Positions 1 to 7,921 of a stretch of 63,830 nucleotides of DNA are shown one piece after another (positions within the stretch are counted from its first letter, which is position 1; each line of letters begins with the position of its first letter). The position numbers and the translations under genes are program-made. The stretch covers positions 1-63,830 of the forward strand of contig CAMDGU010000010.1 in NCBI GenBank assembly GCA_945897885.1, given 5' to 3'. The notes under the pieces are model-generated. The model did no database searches and had not been told where the DNA came from. It was given only the letters and a program-made list of their open reading frames with translations. Source of the stretch: Chitinophaga pinensis (GTDB taxonomy: Bacteria > Bacteroidota > Bacteroidia > NS11-12g > UBA9320).

Positions 1-1
1 C

Positions 2-289
2 AAACAGCAAGCCGACAAGGTGAAAGATATTGCTATTATCAGGTTAGAACAATTATACCCAATGCCGCAAAAACAAATTTTGGCATTGATTGAAAAATAT
101 AAAAAAGCCGAATTTTATTGGGTTCAGGAAGAGCCTAAAAATATGGGAGTATGGTTGCACCTGTTCCGATACGATTGGCCGGTAAAACTAAATCGAATAA
201 GCCGCGAAAGCAGTAGCACACCTGCCACAGGATTTGCATCGGTGCATGCTAAGGAGCAAGCTGAAATAGTACAAAAGGTGTTTGAATAA
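2..289 (+). CDS. sucA: 2-oxoglutarate dehydrogenase E1 component, C-terminal end (partial)
   Basis: This is the last 95 codons of a gene that begins before the window. The C-terminal piece carries the E1 signature IIRLEQLYPMP followed by WVQEEPKNMG, which in SucA belongs to the C-terminal transketolase-like domain of the thiamine-diphosphate-dependent E1 subunit. The enzyme decarboxylates 2-oxoglutarate in the TCA cycle and feeds the lipoyl arm of SucB. The active-site half lies outside the window, so I cannot check catalytic residues. A perfect palindrome begins 2 bases after the stop and may end transcription. Family assignment is by recognition of the motif; sister E1 proteins (for example DHTKD1-like) share it, but SucA is by far the likeliest. 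Confidence 0.88.
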   Translation, partial: KQQADKVKDIAIIRLEQLYPMPQKQILALIEKYKKAEFYWVQEEPKNMGVWLHLFRYDWPVKLNRISRESSSTPATGFASVHAKEQAEIVQKVFE

Positions 290-290
290 T

Positions 291-341
291 TCCCTCCATT
301 GCCGTTGGCTTAAGTTTCTTAAGCCAACGGCAATGGAGGGA
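291..341. repeat. REP-like perfect palindrome (24-bp arms, 3-nt loop)
   Basis: The two 24-base arms are perfect reverse complements around a TTT loop. The half-element AAGCCAACGGCAATGGA recurs at 57633-57649, so this is one member of a dispersed palindromic family, not just a terminator. It sits 2 bases after sucA and could still act as a transcription terminator or RNA stabiliser. There is no U-tract after the hairpin. Confidence 0.8.
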
Positions 342-363
342 ACCGCCGTTTATAAAGTCACGT

Positions 364-393
364 TTTGTTAAGTGTAATATTGGTATAACTTTG
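364..393 (+). promoter_or_regulatory. Bacteroidota-type promoter of the decayed delta-60 gene
   Basis: TTTG at 364-367 and TAACTTTG at 386-393 are 18 bases apart and match the TTTG/TAnnTTTG consensus of Bacteroidota promoters. The presumed (mutated) start codon is only 9 bases downstream. Confidence 0.55.
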
Positions 394-402
394 TTTGGTT
401 CA

Positions 403-1805
403 ATCAAAAAAAAAATTAAACGCTTTTCAAATCTCATTCTTCTTTTCATTTGTTCTTTCTCAATAGTAAAAGCCCAGCCGGGTTCTATTGATTGGAGTTT
501 TGATATGGATTTTAATTTCGCAAACAGTGATCAATTAAATTCTATTGCAATTCAAGAGGATGGAAGAATTATTGTTGGTGGAAAATTTACAATCCCATTG
601 TTTTTTAGGGATAGTCCACAAAATATTTTAAGACTTGAGAAAAATGGAGGTTTTGATACAACATTTAAAATTGGAACAGGCTTTGACGATAAGGTGAATT
701 TTATATTGATTCAACCTGATGAAAAAATTTTAGTTGGGGGAGATTTTAAAAGCTTCAATGGTGCAAAATGTCAATCAATAATAAGGCTTAATAAAGATGG
801 TAGTATTGATACCTCATTTAATCCCCCTGTTATTGATAAATTTGTTGCTAAAATAGCATTACAATCGAATTCTAAAATAATTATTGGAGGGCAGCATCTA
901 TTAATAAGATTGAATCAAGATGGTAGTATTGATTCTAATTTCAAATTTATTAATAACAACATTTATTTGTATTTCATCGCTGGCATCTGTCAACAAACAG
1001 ATGGTAAAATTATTATTGGAGGTTATTTTCCTCCGAATTCTGATTTATATACTCGTAGAGTATTATTTAGAATTAATGAAGATGGCAGTTTAGATAACTT
1101 TGACCCTGGAAAAAATATAGAATTGATTGGCGCAGTTCGAAGTATGTTAATTCAGAAGGATGGGAAAATTTTAATAGGACGTTATGTGATTAGTTCAAAG
1201 AAGAATGTTAAAATAACAAACATTGTCCGTTTTAATGCTGATGGAAGTTGGGATAGCACATTTAATCTTGCAACAGGATTTGAAAAAAGTATTGGTTCTT
1301 ATAAGTATGTGAACTCAGTACTTGTTCAAAAAAATGGAAAAATTATCATAGGAGGATTCTTTGATAAATATTCTGAAAAAATAAACAGAAATATAGTTAG
1401 GTTGAATATCAATGCTGGTTTTGATAGCAGTTTTGAAACAGGAACTGGTTTTGACAATGAAGTTTTTTGCCTTGCTCAGCAGGGGGAGGAAAAATAATAG
1501 TTGCAGGTAATTTCAAGAGCTTTGACTTCAATTCAACTAATCGCATTGTTCGGCTGAGTATTAAAGATGAATTACCGTTAAATTTTTTTATTTTCCCTAA
1601 TCCTACTTTTGGCAATTTTAAAATAAAATCCTCCCAATCACTCAACTTAATAACCATAACCGATGCTGTAGGTAAAGAAATATTAAGAACCGAACCCATG
1701 GCTTTTGATGCAGAAATTGATTTAAGCGATAAATCTTCCGGGGTGTATTTTATTACTGTATTTTCTGATGGCGGAAGCAAAAGCCAAAAGATTTTGAAAC
1801 AGTAA
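403..1805 (+). pseudogene. Delta-60-repeat secreted protein with T9SS tail, start lost and frameshifted
   Basis: The reading frame encodes a basic, hydrophobic signal peptide ending VKAQ, then about eight repeats of the delta-60 type (QEDGRIIVGGKF, RLNKDGSIDTSF and variants), which are predicted to fold as a beta-propeller-like surface domain, then a T9SS type A sorting domain (FPNPTFGNFKI to SQKILKQ). Two lesions are visible. The codon where the signal peptide should begin, followed by AAA AAA AAA ATT AAA, is ATC (403-405) rather than ATG. The frame also breaks in a run of five G at 1482-1486: one missing base separates LAQQ from GGKIIVAGNF. The only in-frame start further up is a TTG inside the -7 promoter box. 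A single sequencing error could explain the frameshift but not the start codon. The rest of the frame is intact, so decay would be recent, or the gene is phase-variable. Confidence 0.7.
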
Positions 1806-1808
1806 ATT

Positions 1809-2165
1809 TTAGGCAGAGTGTAAAAAGATTTCAGCAGGTAAATGAAAATAATCCTTTAAGCGTTGTGCCATTTTTAGGGTAATTTCTCTTCGGCCTGAAA
1901 GAATGGATGACACATGGCCTTTACTGCCAATGATATGTTCAAGGTCTTTAGCTTTCATACCTCTTTCTTCCATTTTTAATTTTATTACTTCCACCGGATT
2001 TACTTCGGGTATATGAACATGTTTATCTTCATAATCTTTTACCAAAACCAATAACAACTCCAATTCATCAGCTTCAGGTGTTCCTTCATTTGCTTGAAAA
2101 ATATCTAAAGTTCTTGCAATTGCAACCTGATAGTCTTCTTCTGTTTTTATTACTTTCCAGTTCAT
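1809..2165 (-). CDS. higA: HigA-type antitoxin (XRE helix-turn-helix)
   Basis: A 118-residue protein. The N-terminal half is acidic and helical; the C-terminal half is an XRE helix-turn-helix (VIKLKMEERGMKAKDLEHIIG, SGRREITLKMAQRLKDYF), the layout of HigA antitoxins that bind the toxin and repress their own operon. It starts 4 bases after the stop of the toxin gene, so the order is toxin first, as in classical higBA loci. What I see is the domain layout and the pairing; neutralisation of the toxin is family knowledge. The gene ends 4 bases from the end of the convergent pseudogene. Confidence 0.9.
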   Translation of the reverse strand: MNWKVIKTEEDYQVAIARTLDIFQANEGTPEADELELLLVLVKDYEDKHVHIPEVNPVEVIKLKMEERGMKAKDLEHIIGSKGHVSSILSGRREITLKMAQRLKDYFHLPAEIFLHSA

Positions 2166-2169
2166 ATTT

Positions 2170-2493
2170 TTATTTATAGGCTAAAATTTTTGTATCAAAC
2201 TCCACAGTTTCAGCATTAATTTTATCATACTCTTGGTGTGCACCAAACCAAATAATATATGCCGCTAGTTGTTTAAAATTTACGGAAACAATTAGCCTAA
2301 AATCATTTCCCTTAATATTAAAAATCACTCTGTTATTTCCTACAATACTTGCATTTCCGTATGTTTCCTTTAATTCATTAAAATTTTCAAATTCTTGTTT
2401 TAAAAATTCATTATACCACACCAAAAGAGAGGTTTTTGCTTTTGGATACTTATCAATATAATAAAGCACCGCTCTTTTTACGATGATATTCAT
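2170..2493 (-). CDS. higB: HigB-type mRNA interferase toxin
   Basis: A 107-residue basic protein of the HigB_toxin family (RelE-like fold; ribosome-associated mRNA cleavage). Recognisable features are the N-terminal AVLYYIDKYPKAKTSL helix, the core RVIFNIKGNDFRLIVSVNF and the C-terminal AYIIWFGAHQEYDKI, with the family's basic and histidine residues. I chose the ATG at 2493: an upstream in-frame extension of 11 codons would lie across the -7 box TATCTTTG (2498-2505). It is first gene of the higBA pair. Confidence 0.88.
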   Translation of the reverse strand: MNIIVKRAVLYYIDKYPKAKTSLLVWYNEFLKQEFENFNELKETYGNASIVGNNRVIFNIKGNDFRLIVSVNFKQLAAYIIWFGAHQEYDKINAETVEFDTKILAYK

Positions 2494-2497
2494 AGAG

Positions 2498-2527
2498 CAA
2501 AGATACCAAATGTTTTCAATTTGCAAA
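2498..2527 (-). promoter_or_regulatory. higBA promoter
   Basis: On the minus strand TTTG (2527-2524), an 18-base spacer and TATCTTTG (2505-2498), then only 4 bases to the ATG at 2493. The transcript must be leaderless or nearly so. The same 18-base spacing is seen at 364-393. Confidence 0.65.
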
Positions 2528-2631
2528 CAATATAAAGGTAAAAATAATTGTATTGATGAATAAAACAGTAAATTTCACTAGACTATTTTTAGCATTCACT
2601 CCGTTCTGTTTTAGTGGCAGTGCAAAATCCC

Positions 2632-2639
2632 TATTTTTG
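2632..2639 (+). promoter_or_regulatory. -7 box of the Omp85-like gene
   Basis: TATTTTTG matches TAnnTTTG and lies 11 bases before the ATG at 2651. No clear -33 TTTG is visible at the usual spacing. Confidence 0.5.
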
Positions 2640-2650
2640 AAAGGTATATA

Positions 2651-4423
2651 ATGAAAAGAGCGGCAACCCTTTTATTTTTCTTTAGTATCAGCCTGCCAAA
2701 TTTATTTGCACAAAAAGGATTTGTTTTCTTTCCTACCAATTCATTGCCAAAAGAAATAAGTTATGAAAAACAGGTAACCGATAAATCGGGTGCCGAAATG
2801 CAAGCCAATAAAATTGTTACCCAACTCATGAATAAAGGGTTTCTTACTGCCGGGGTCGATAAAATTTGGTTACAAAATGACACGGCTTTTATTACTATTT
2901 ATCTTGGGACTAAATTTAACTGGGGCCAGATAAATTATAAATATTTACCACTGCCCATGGTTAAGCAATTTGGTTTTGACCAAGCCACGAGAGGAATTGC
3001 AGGAGTAGAAGCTTTAAAAAAATCGATGACCCAAACCATCAGCTATTTTGAAAACCGGGGTTATCCATTTGCCTATTTTTACTGGGATTCGCTGGTTATA
3101 AAAAACGATACTATTCATGGCTCACTTTACTTTGAAAAAAATATTTTAATAACCTTTGATACTTTAGCCCTATATGGCGATGCGGGGTTAACCAAAAATT
3201 TTCTTTACAATTATTTGGGATTTAAACCAGGGCAACCCTACAATGAAACCATTGTAACCCAGTTGAACGATAAGCTTTCAAAATTACCATTCACGACACA
3301 GGCGGCACGACCACAGCTTTTTTTTGTAGATAGAAAGGCCATTATTTTACTAAACCTAAAAAAAAGAAATACGGATAGATTGGATGGATTGATAGGTTTT
3401 GCACCCAATACCGGAACGCCGGGAGATACAAAACTACTAGTAACCGGAGAATTTCACTTAGACTTTAAAAATTTGAAAGGAACCGGAAAAGGATTTAAAA
3501 TTGATTGGCAAAGTTTTAAGGCAAGAAGCCAAACATTGAGTATTGGAGCCTCCTTACCCTATTTATTAAACCAACCCATAGGGGCCGAAATAGGTGCTGA
3601 TTTATTAAAATACGATACCCTTTATACCGAAACCAAATTAGGTGTAGCTACCCAGTATATTTTTTCGGGATTGGATAACATCAAAATTTTTTATGAACAG
3701 AAAAATACGAATCTTCAATCGGTAGATACCAATAGTATAAGGCAAAGCCGCCGCCTAGGTAATTTAACGGCTATGAAAACCAACCGCTATGGAATGGCCT
3801 TAAACTGGGTAACGTTTAATAACAGAATAAGCCCAACGAAGGGATTTATGGCGGATGCCACGGCCTCGATTTTTAAACGAAAAATTGAAAAAGATATACG
3901 AATAGAAAAAGTAAGGTTCTATAATTCAGCGTCGTCATCGTATTACACTGTCTATGATTCTACCAAACAGGTTTCGTATCAAATGTTGTTTCAATACAAT
4001 CTTGCCAAACCTTTTTTACTTGCAAAAAAACTAGTGTTGTTTAATGAATTGGTAGGATACCATTTTATTTCACCCACAGTGTATTTTAATGAACTGTACC
4101 GATTGGGTGGAAATAAAACACTAAAAGGCTTTAATGAACAATCATTATTTGCCAGTTCGGTATCCATTATTACTATGGAAGTACGTTATTTGCTGTCGGA
4201 AAATTCGTTTTTAAAAGTGTTTGGAAATGCCGCGTATTATATGGATGCGAGTGAACGACAAGGAAAAATAAATTCAGATATTCCTTATGGTTTTGGAGGC
4301 GGATTAAATTTGGATACAGGAAACGGAATTTTTAATATTAGTGTGGCTTTAGGCAAATCAAAATACAATCCGATTGATTTTAAAAATTCTAAAGTTCATT
4401 TTGGATTGATAAATTATTTTTAG
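2651..4423 (+). CDS. BamA/TamA-family outer-membrane protein
   Basis: A 590-residue protein with a signal peptide ending NLFAQ. An N-terminal POTRA-like soluble region (about residues 30-200) is followed by a 16-strand-type Omp85 barrel. The barrel's conserved loop-6 segment appears as RLGGNKTLKGFNEQ, with KGF where BamA usually has RGF, and the chain ends with an aromatic residue (NYF), as outer-membrane barrels do. It probably helps insert or export proteins or lipids at the outer membrane. It is shorter than true BamA (about 800 residues, five POTRA), so it is a TamA-like or phylum-specific paralogue. DUF4271 follows after 7 bases, indicating an operon. Confidence 0.8.
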   Translation: MKRAATLLFFFSISLPNLFAQKGFVFFPTNSLPKEISYEKQVTDKSGAEMQANKIVTQLMNKGFLTAGVDKIWLQNDTAFITIYLGTKFNWGQINYKYLPLPMVKQFGFDQATRGIAGVEALKKSMTQTISYFENRGYPFAYFYWDSLVIKNDTIHGSLYFEKNILITFDTLALYGDAGLTKNFLYNYLGFKPGQPYNETIVTQLNDKLSKLPFTTQAARPQLFFVDRKAIILLNLKKRNTDRLDGLIGFAPNTGTPGDTKLLVTGEFHLDFKNLKGTGKGFKIDWQSFKARSQTLSIGASLPYLLNQPIGAEIGADLLKYDTLYTETKLGVATQYIFSGLDNIKIFYEQKNTNLQSVDTNSIRQSRRLGNLTAMKTNRYGMALNWVTFNNRISPTKGFMADATASIFKRKIEKDIRIEKVRFYNSASSSYYTVYDSTKQVSYQMLFQYNLAKPFLLAKKLVLFNELVGYHFISPTVYFNELYRLGGNKTLKGFNEQSLFASSVSIITMEVRYLLSENSFLKVFGNAAYYMDASERQGKINSDIPYGFGGGLNLDTGNGIFNISVALGKSKYNPIDFKNSKVHFGLINYF

Positions 4424-4430
4424 AACACCG

Positions 4431-5264
4431 ATGCAATTTTATTTTTATACCTTTTTACTCCTATTCTTTTCGGCCGGTGCATTTGCCGATACTAATGCTT
4501 TAGCAGTGCCTGACAGTTTGCAGCAACAAACAGATTCCTTAACAAAAGATACTGCAAAAATTACAGATACTACCGCAGCTACCATTCAGGCCCCTTTAGC
4601 TAATCCAAGGCATCAAAGTACCGAACTTTGGGTATTTATTGCATGTTGCTTAACTTTTTTTATAGCCGGGATAAATCGTCGTATAAATGAAAAAAAACAC
4701 GACCAATCGATACTCGGATTTCTAAAAATAGGGATTCTTGGTCAATCAACCGAGCGCTCTTTTTACGAGTTTAATATTCACCAAATGATTGGTCTTGCGG
4801 TGCACAATCTTATTTTAGCCTTATGGGCTTTCTATTTTTTAAGAGGTACCGACTACCAATTTTCAACTAATTCTTTGTTATTTTTCATTCTCCTTTTCTT
4901 TCTTATATCCATCATTTATTTGTGCAAATTTTTCTTTCAATATTTAGCTTTAAATATTTTACAAATTAATGACCTACCCATACTGTTAGTCAAATGCACT
5001 ATAGGATTGGGGTATTTTACTACCCTTATTTCCCTGCTCCTGTTTATGGTTATTTACCACATTCAATATACAGAATGGCATGAGGCACTTGTTACTATTT
5101 TTCTGATATTAATGTCAACTTATTTAGTATTTAGAGCATTTAAATATCTTCAATTATTTTTACAATTTTTCAACGGTTCTATTTTTTACATAATTCTGTA
5201 TTTTTGCGGTTTGGAATTGATGCCGCTTCTTGTCTTTATCAAGATAAGTTTAGGTATCTTTTAA
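4431..5264 (+). CDS. DUF4271 integral membrane protein
   Basis: A 277-residue protein with a signal peptide (to about residue 19), a short Thr/Asp/Ala-rich periplasmic stretch (residues 20-65) and six or so membrane segments (first LWVFIACCLTFFIAG, last IFYIILYFCGLELMPLLVF). The charged RRINEKKHDQ stretch and the EFNIHQM motif between helices fit the DUF4271 family of Bacteroidota. The function is unknown. It lies between the Omp85-like gene and the HemD homologue (28-base gap), a neighbour pairing I recognise from other genomes of the phylum. Confidence 0.75.
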   Translation: MQFYFYTFLLLFFSAGAFADTNALAVPDSLQQQTDSLTKDTAKITDTTAATIQAPLANPRHQSTELWVFIACCLTFFIAGINRRINEKKHDQSILGFLKIGILGQSTERSFYEFNIHQMIGLAVHNLILALWAFYFLRGTDYQFSTNSLLFFILLFFLISIIYLCKFFFQYLALNILQINDLPILLVKCTIGLGYFTTLISLLLFMVIYHIQYTEWHEALVTIFLILMSTYLVFRAFKYLQLFLQFFNGSIFYIILYFCGLELMPLLVFIKISLGIF

Positions 5265-5292
5265 TTACAACTAAAAAAAGGGGCCAGACACA

Positions 5293-6039
5293 TTGAAAGT
5301 AAAAAGCATGCTTATCTCCCAACCTCATCCGGGGGATAAAAAAACACTTTATCACACATTGGCGGAAAAGTTCAATTTAAAACTTGATTTTCGCCCTTTT
5401 ATTGAGCTTGAGGCTATACCCGGAAGGGATTTAAGACGACTTAAAGTTAATATACTTGAGCATTCTGCGGTTATATTTAATGCCCGAAATGCGGTAGATA
5501 ATTTCTTTAGAGTGGTTGAAGAACTAAAGATTGATCTGCCCATAACAATGAAATACTTTTGTATAAATGAGGGTATTTCTCTTTATATTCAAAGATATAC
5601 TGTTTTAAGAAAACGCAAAGTTTTTTACGGAAAGGGTACCGAAAAAGAATTTTTGGCAGAAATAAAAAAACATTCAACAGAAAATTATTTGTTTCCTTGT
5701 TCGGATATACGAAAAAATACGATTCCTGATTTTTTAAGAGATCATAATATTCAGTATAAAGAGGCGGTTTTTTATAAAACTATCACTTCTGATTTAAGCG
5801 ACTTGGCAAATGTATATTATGATGTCATTGTATTTTTCAGCCCTGCGGATATAAAATCGTTGTTTGATAATTTTCCGGATTTTAAACAAAATGACACGCG
5901 AATAGCTGGATTTGGTGCTACTACCGACGAAGCTATACGTGAAGCTGGTTTGGAAAATAATATTCCGGCTCCTACTCCCGAATCGGCAAGTATGGTTTCA
6001 GCCTTAGAAAAATATATTTTAAAAGCTAATAAGGGATAA
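5293..6039 (+). CDS. hemD: Uroporphyrinogen-III synthase family protein (HemD-like)
   Basis: A 248-residue protein with the two-lobe HemD layout: N-lobe ARNAVDNFF and C-lobe IVFFSPADIKSLF, IAGFGATTDEAIREAGL, and the C-terminal PTPESASMVSALEKYI. HemD closes hydroxymethylbilane to uroporphyrinogen III in tetrapyrrole synthesis. I chose the TTG at 5293 over the ATG at 5308 because the family usually begins MKVKSxLISQP, as this frame does from the TTG. It is isolated from other hem genes and sits with DUF4271, so a role other than haem synthesis cannot be ruled out. Confidence 0.82.
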   Translation: MKVKSMLISQPHPGDKKTLYHTLAEKFNLKLDFRPFIELEAIPGRDLRRLKVNILEHSAVIFNARNAVDNFFRVVEELKIDLPITMKYFCINEGISLYIQRYTVLRKRKVFYGKGTEKEFLAEIKKHSTENYLFPCSDIRKNTIPDFLRDHNIQYKEAVFYKTITSDLSDLANVYYDVIVFFSPADIKSLFDNFPDFKQNDTRIAGFGATTDEAIREAGLENNIPAPTPESASMVSALEKYILKANKG

Positions 6040-6046
6040 ATTTACT

Positions 6047-7240
6047 TTACAATTGTTGGCAATGAAATAGCCAACTGTTTCTTTCATTATCAATTGAAAA
6101 ACACAGGGTAGTTGTCCCTCCGTCTTTTAGTTCGAATCGTTTTTTAAGATTTTCAGGCGTTTCTCTAAAGTTACGGGTTGTAATGTTAGCTTGTTTTATT
6201 CCATTCGTTTCAAAATAGGTTTTGATAATTTTTGGCTTATAGGCCAATCGCTCAATAATCTCAAACCTTCTGCCATCAAAATCAGGCAATAAATTATCTG
6301 AAATAAAAAAGTGGCTATGTATTGAAAGCATTTTTAATCCAAGAAAACTTGAATATTCTGAACTCAGGCCGGCCTTTATAATTGATTTATTTGGTTCGTA
6401 TAAATAATTCCCGGCATTACCAAAAGAAGCAGGTTTGGGATTGCATTCTTTTTCAAAGGTCGATGTTTTTTGAGAACCAATATTCACAGCTACTAATTTT
6501 TTTAAAGCATTTTCATTTTTATCGCAGCAAAGCAAAATCTCCTTTACCTCGCCCATCCAAGAAATAACGTATATCTCCTTTATTGAAGGAATTGATTTTT
6601 TTAAATAAGTGATATCAGCCATCGGCGATATTTTTAACCATACTTTATCGGCTTTATCAAGCAGCATTTCCATATTAGATAAAATATCTGGCTGGCTATC
6701 TTCAAGTCTAAAAACTCTTCCATGGCCAGGCCTGCGGTCTGGGTCTGCATATACTGCATCGGCTTTTTTGCTGCTATTTACGAACGTTATGCCATCAATC
6801 AAGTGCCTTTCAATTTTTTCATTTTTAAACAAAGTATTATTAAAAACTGCCATTTCATGTATTTCGGCATCCATATCGCATGAATCAATTTTTAAAGCAT
6901 ATTTGGCCATTGCCCAATCATCAATGCCGATACCTCCGGTTATATTGATAATCTTTTTGTTTTCAAGACCCATTATTTCTGCTTTGAATTTTGCAACGGC
7001 TTCAGAGGTACTTTGCTCATAACTTTTAGGGTTCAAAGCAGCTCTTATCTTATAATGTTCCGGTAATTTTAATGCAGCCTTTTTATAAAGTGAAATGAGG
7101 GTTGATATGGCCTTAATATCAATTTCAGGATACTTTTTGGCATCCAATGCCAATTTATTTACATCATCTTTTATATGTAACCCAATAAATTTGATAACAT
7201 CTTCGTTACCTAATAAGTTAATTATTGTTTTACTTTGCAT
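6047..7240 (-). CDS. THUMP-like class I SAM-dependent methyltransferase
   Basis: A 397-residue protein. A helical N-terminal region is followed by a Rossmann methyltransferase core with SAM-loop ITGGIGID (residues 100-107) and the catalytic-type motif DPDRR (166-170) in YADPDRRPGHGR. The C-terminal part has the THUMP-like domain (ETNGIKQANITTRNFRETPENLKKRF). The family is assumed to modify RNA, but the substrate is not established. The gene is convergent with the HemD-like gene (7-base gap) and divergent from the small lipoprotein at 7255. Confidence 0.82.
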   Translation of the reverse strand: MQSKTIINLLGNEDVIKFIGLHIKDDVNKLALDAKKYPEIDIKAISTLISLYKKAALKLPEHYKIRAALNPKSYEQSTSEAVAKFKAEIMGLENKKIINITGGIGIDDWAMAKYALKIDSCDMDAEIHEMAVFNNTLFKNEKIERHLIDGITFVNSSKKADAVYADPDRRPGHGRVFRLEDSQPDILSNMEMLLDKADKVWLKISPMADITYLKKSIPSIKEIYVISWMGEVKEILLCCDKNENALKKLVAVNIGSQKTSTFEKECNPKPASFGNAGNYLYEPNKSIIKAGLSSEYSSFLGLKMLSIHSHFFISDNLLPDFDGRRFEIIERLAYKPKIIKTYFETNGIKQANITTRNFRETPENLKKRFELKDGGTTTLCFSIDNERNSWLFHCQQL

Positions 7241-7254
7241 TAATATTAAAATAT

Positions 7255-7371
7255 ATGAAGTTTAGAAATGTGATTTTATTGGCGATTTTGGCATTGTGTA
7301 TCGGAGTAACTTCTTGTAAATCAGGTGGAGGTATTCGCAAAAAAGACAAATGTCCGGGAATGAGAATGTAA
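7255..7371 (+). CDS. 38-residue lipoprotein
   Basis: A very small gene: ATG at 7255, stop at 7369-7371. The peptide starts MKFRNVILLAILAL, has a lipobox-like stretch GVTSC with the lipidated Cys at residue 21, and a mature part of only 18 residues (CKSGGGIRKKDKCPGMRM), strongly basic with a second Cys. Bacteroidota encode many such minimal lipoproteins; the function is unknown. It starts 14 bases from the divergent methyltransferase start, and TTACTTTG (near-match to TAnnTTTG) ends about 17 bases before it. Confidence 0.7.
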   Translation: MKFRNVILLAILALCIGVTSCKSGGGIRKKDKCPGMRM

Positions 7372-7425
7372 TTAGGTTTACCAAAAGGAACTTGCACCTT
7401 TATTATCTGCGAACGTTACAAATCC

Positions 7426-7445
7426 TTCAGATTCCTTAATCTGAA
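7426..7445. repeat. Short palindrome between convergent genes
   Basis: TTCAGATT-CCTT-AATCTGAA, a perfect 8-bp stem between the small lipoprotein and osmC, which converge here. It may be a weak bidirectional terminator or a REP-like fragment. Confidence 0.4.
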
Positions 7446-7456
7446 CTATTTTGTAT

Positions 7457-7867
7457 TTAATAATAATTAAAACTCAGTGATTGAATCAAGTCTGCCGATA
7501 AGCTTTTAGCCACCGGACAATTAATTGCAGCAACTTCTAAAAGATGCTTTTGTTTGTCAGTAAAATTCTTATCTTCAATTAAAAAATCAACAATTATCTG
7601 CCCTACTCTTCTTGGATTACTTTCCATAATTTTTTGAACGGAAGCATCCATTTTTCCTAATTCAATTCCATGTGTTTTTGCGGCTATTCCCATTAACGTA
7701 ATAGCGCAAATACCGAGGGCTGTACTCATTAAATCTGTAGGAGAAAAAGCTTCACCCCTTCCATGATTGTCAGCAGGAGCATCTGTTATTACTTCCTCCC
7801 CCGATTGTAAATGTTTTGATACCGCTCGTAAATTACCCTTGTATGAAATTTCTGAAATTTTTGTCAT
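7457..7867 (-). CDS. OsmC/Ohr family peroxide-type protein
   Basis: A 136-residue OsmC-fold protein. It contains the N-terminal SPTDLMSTALGICAITLM helix and the C-terminal INCPVAKSLSAD with the conserved resolving Cys; the first redox Cys is in ALGICA. Family members reduce organic hydroperoxides using thiols. Length and both Cys positions fit the OsmC/YhfA-like branch. A TAATTTTG box lies at 7900-7893, 25 bases before the start. Confidence 0.88.
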   Translation of the reverse strand: MTKISEISYKGNLRAVSKHLQSGEEVITDAPADNHGRGEAFSPTDLMSTALGICAITLMGIAAKTHGIELGKMDASVQKIMESNPRRVGQIIVDFLIEDKNFTDKQKHLLEVAAINCPVAKSLSADLIQSLSFNYY

Positions 7868-7921
7868 AGTTGTATCTCTGTATATGGTTTCTCAAAATTA
7901 GTATTATTTTTACAATCAGGA

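Noticed and set aside
291-341. Palindrome after sucA as a plain terminator
   Set aside because: No T-tract, and part of it recurs at 57633; a repeat is the better label.
391-405. TTG at 391 as start of the delta-60 gene
   Set aside because: It is part of the -7 box TAACTTTG; the signal peptide fits a start at 403, where ATC stands.
1409-1780. Minus-strand frame across the pseudogene break
   Set aside because: Antisense of the T9SS tail; no start signals and no recognisable domain.
6609-7022. Plus-strand hydrophobic frame inside the THUMP-like gene
   Set aside because: Antisense shadow; the opposite strand has intact methyltransferase motifs.
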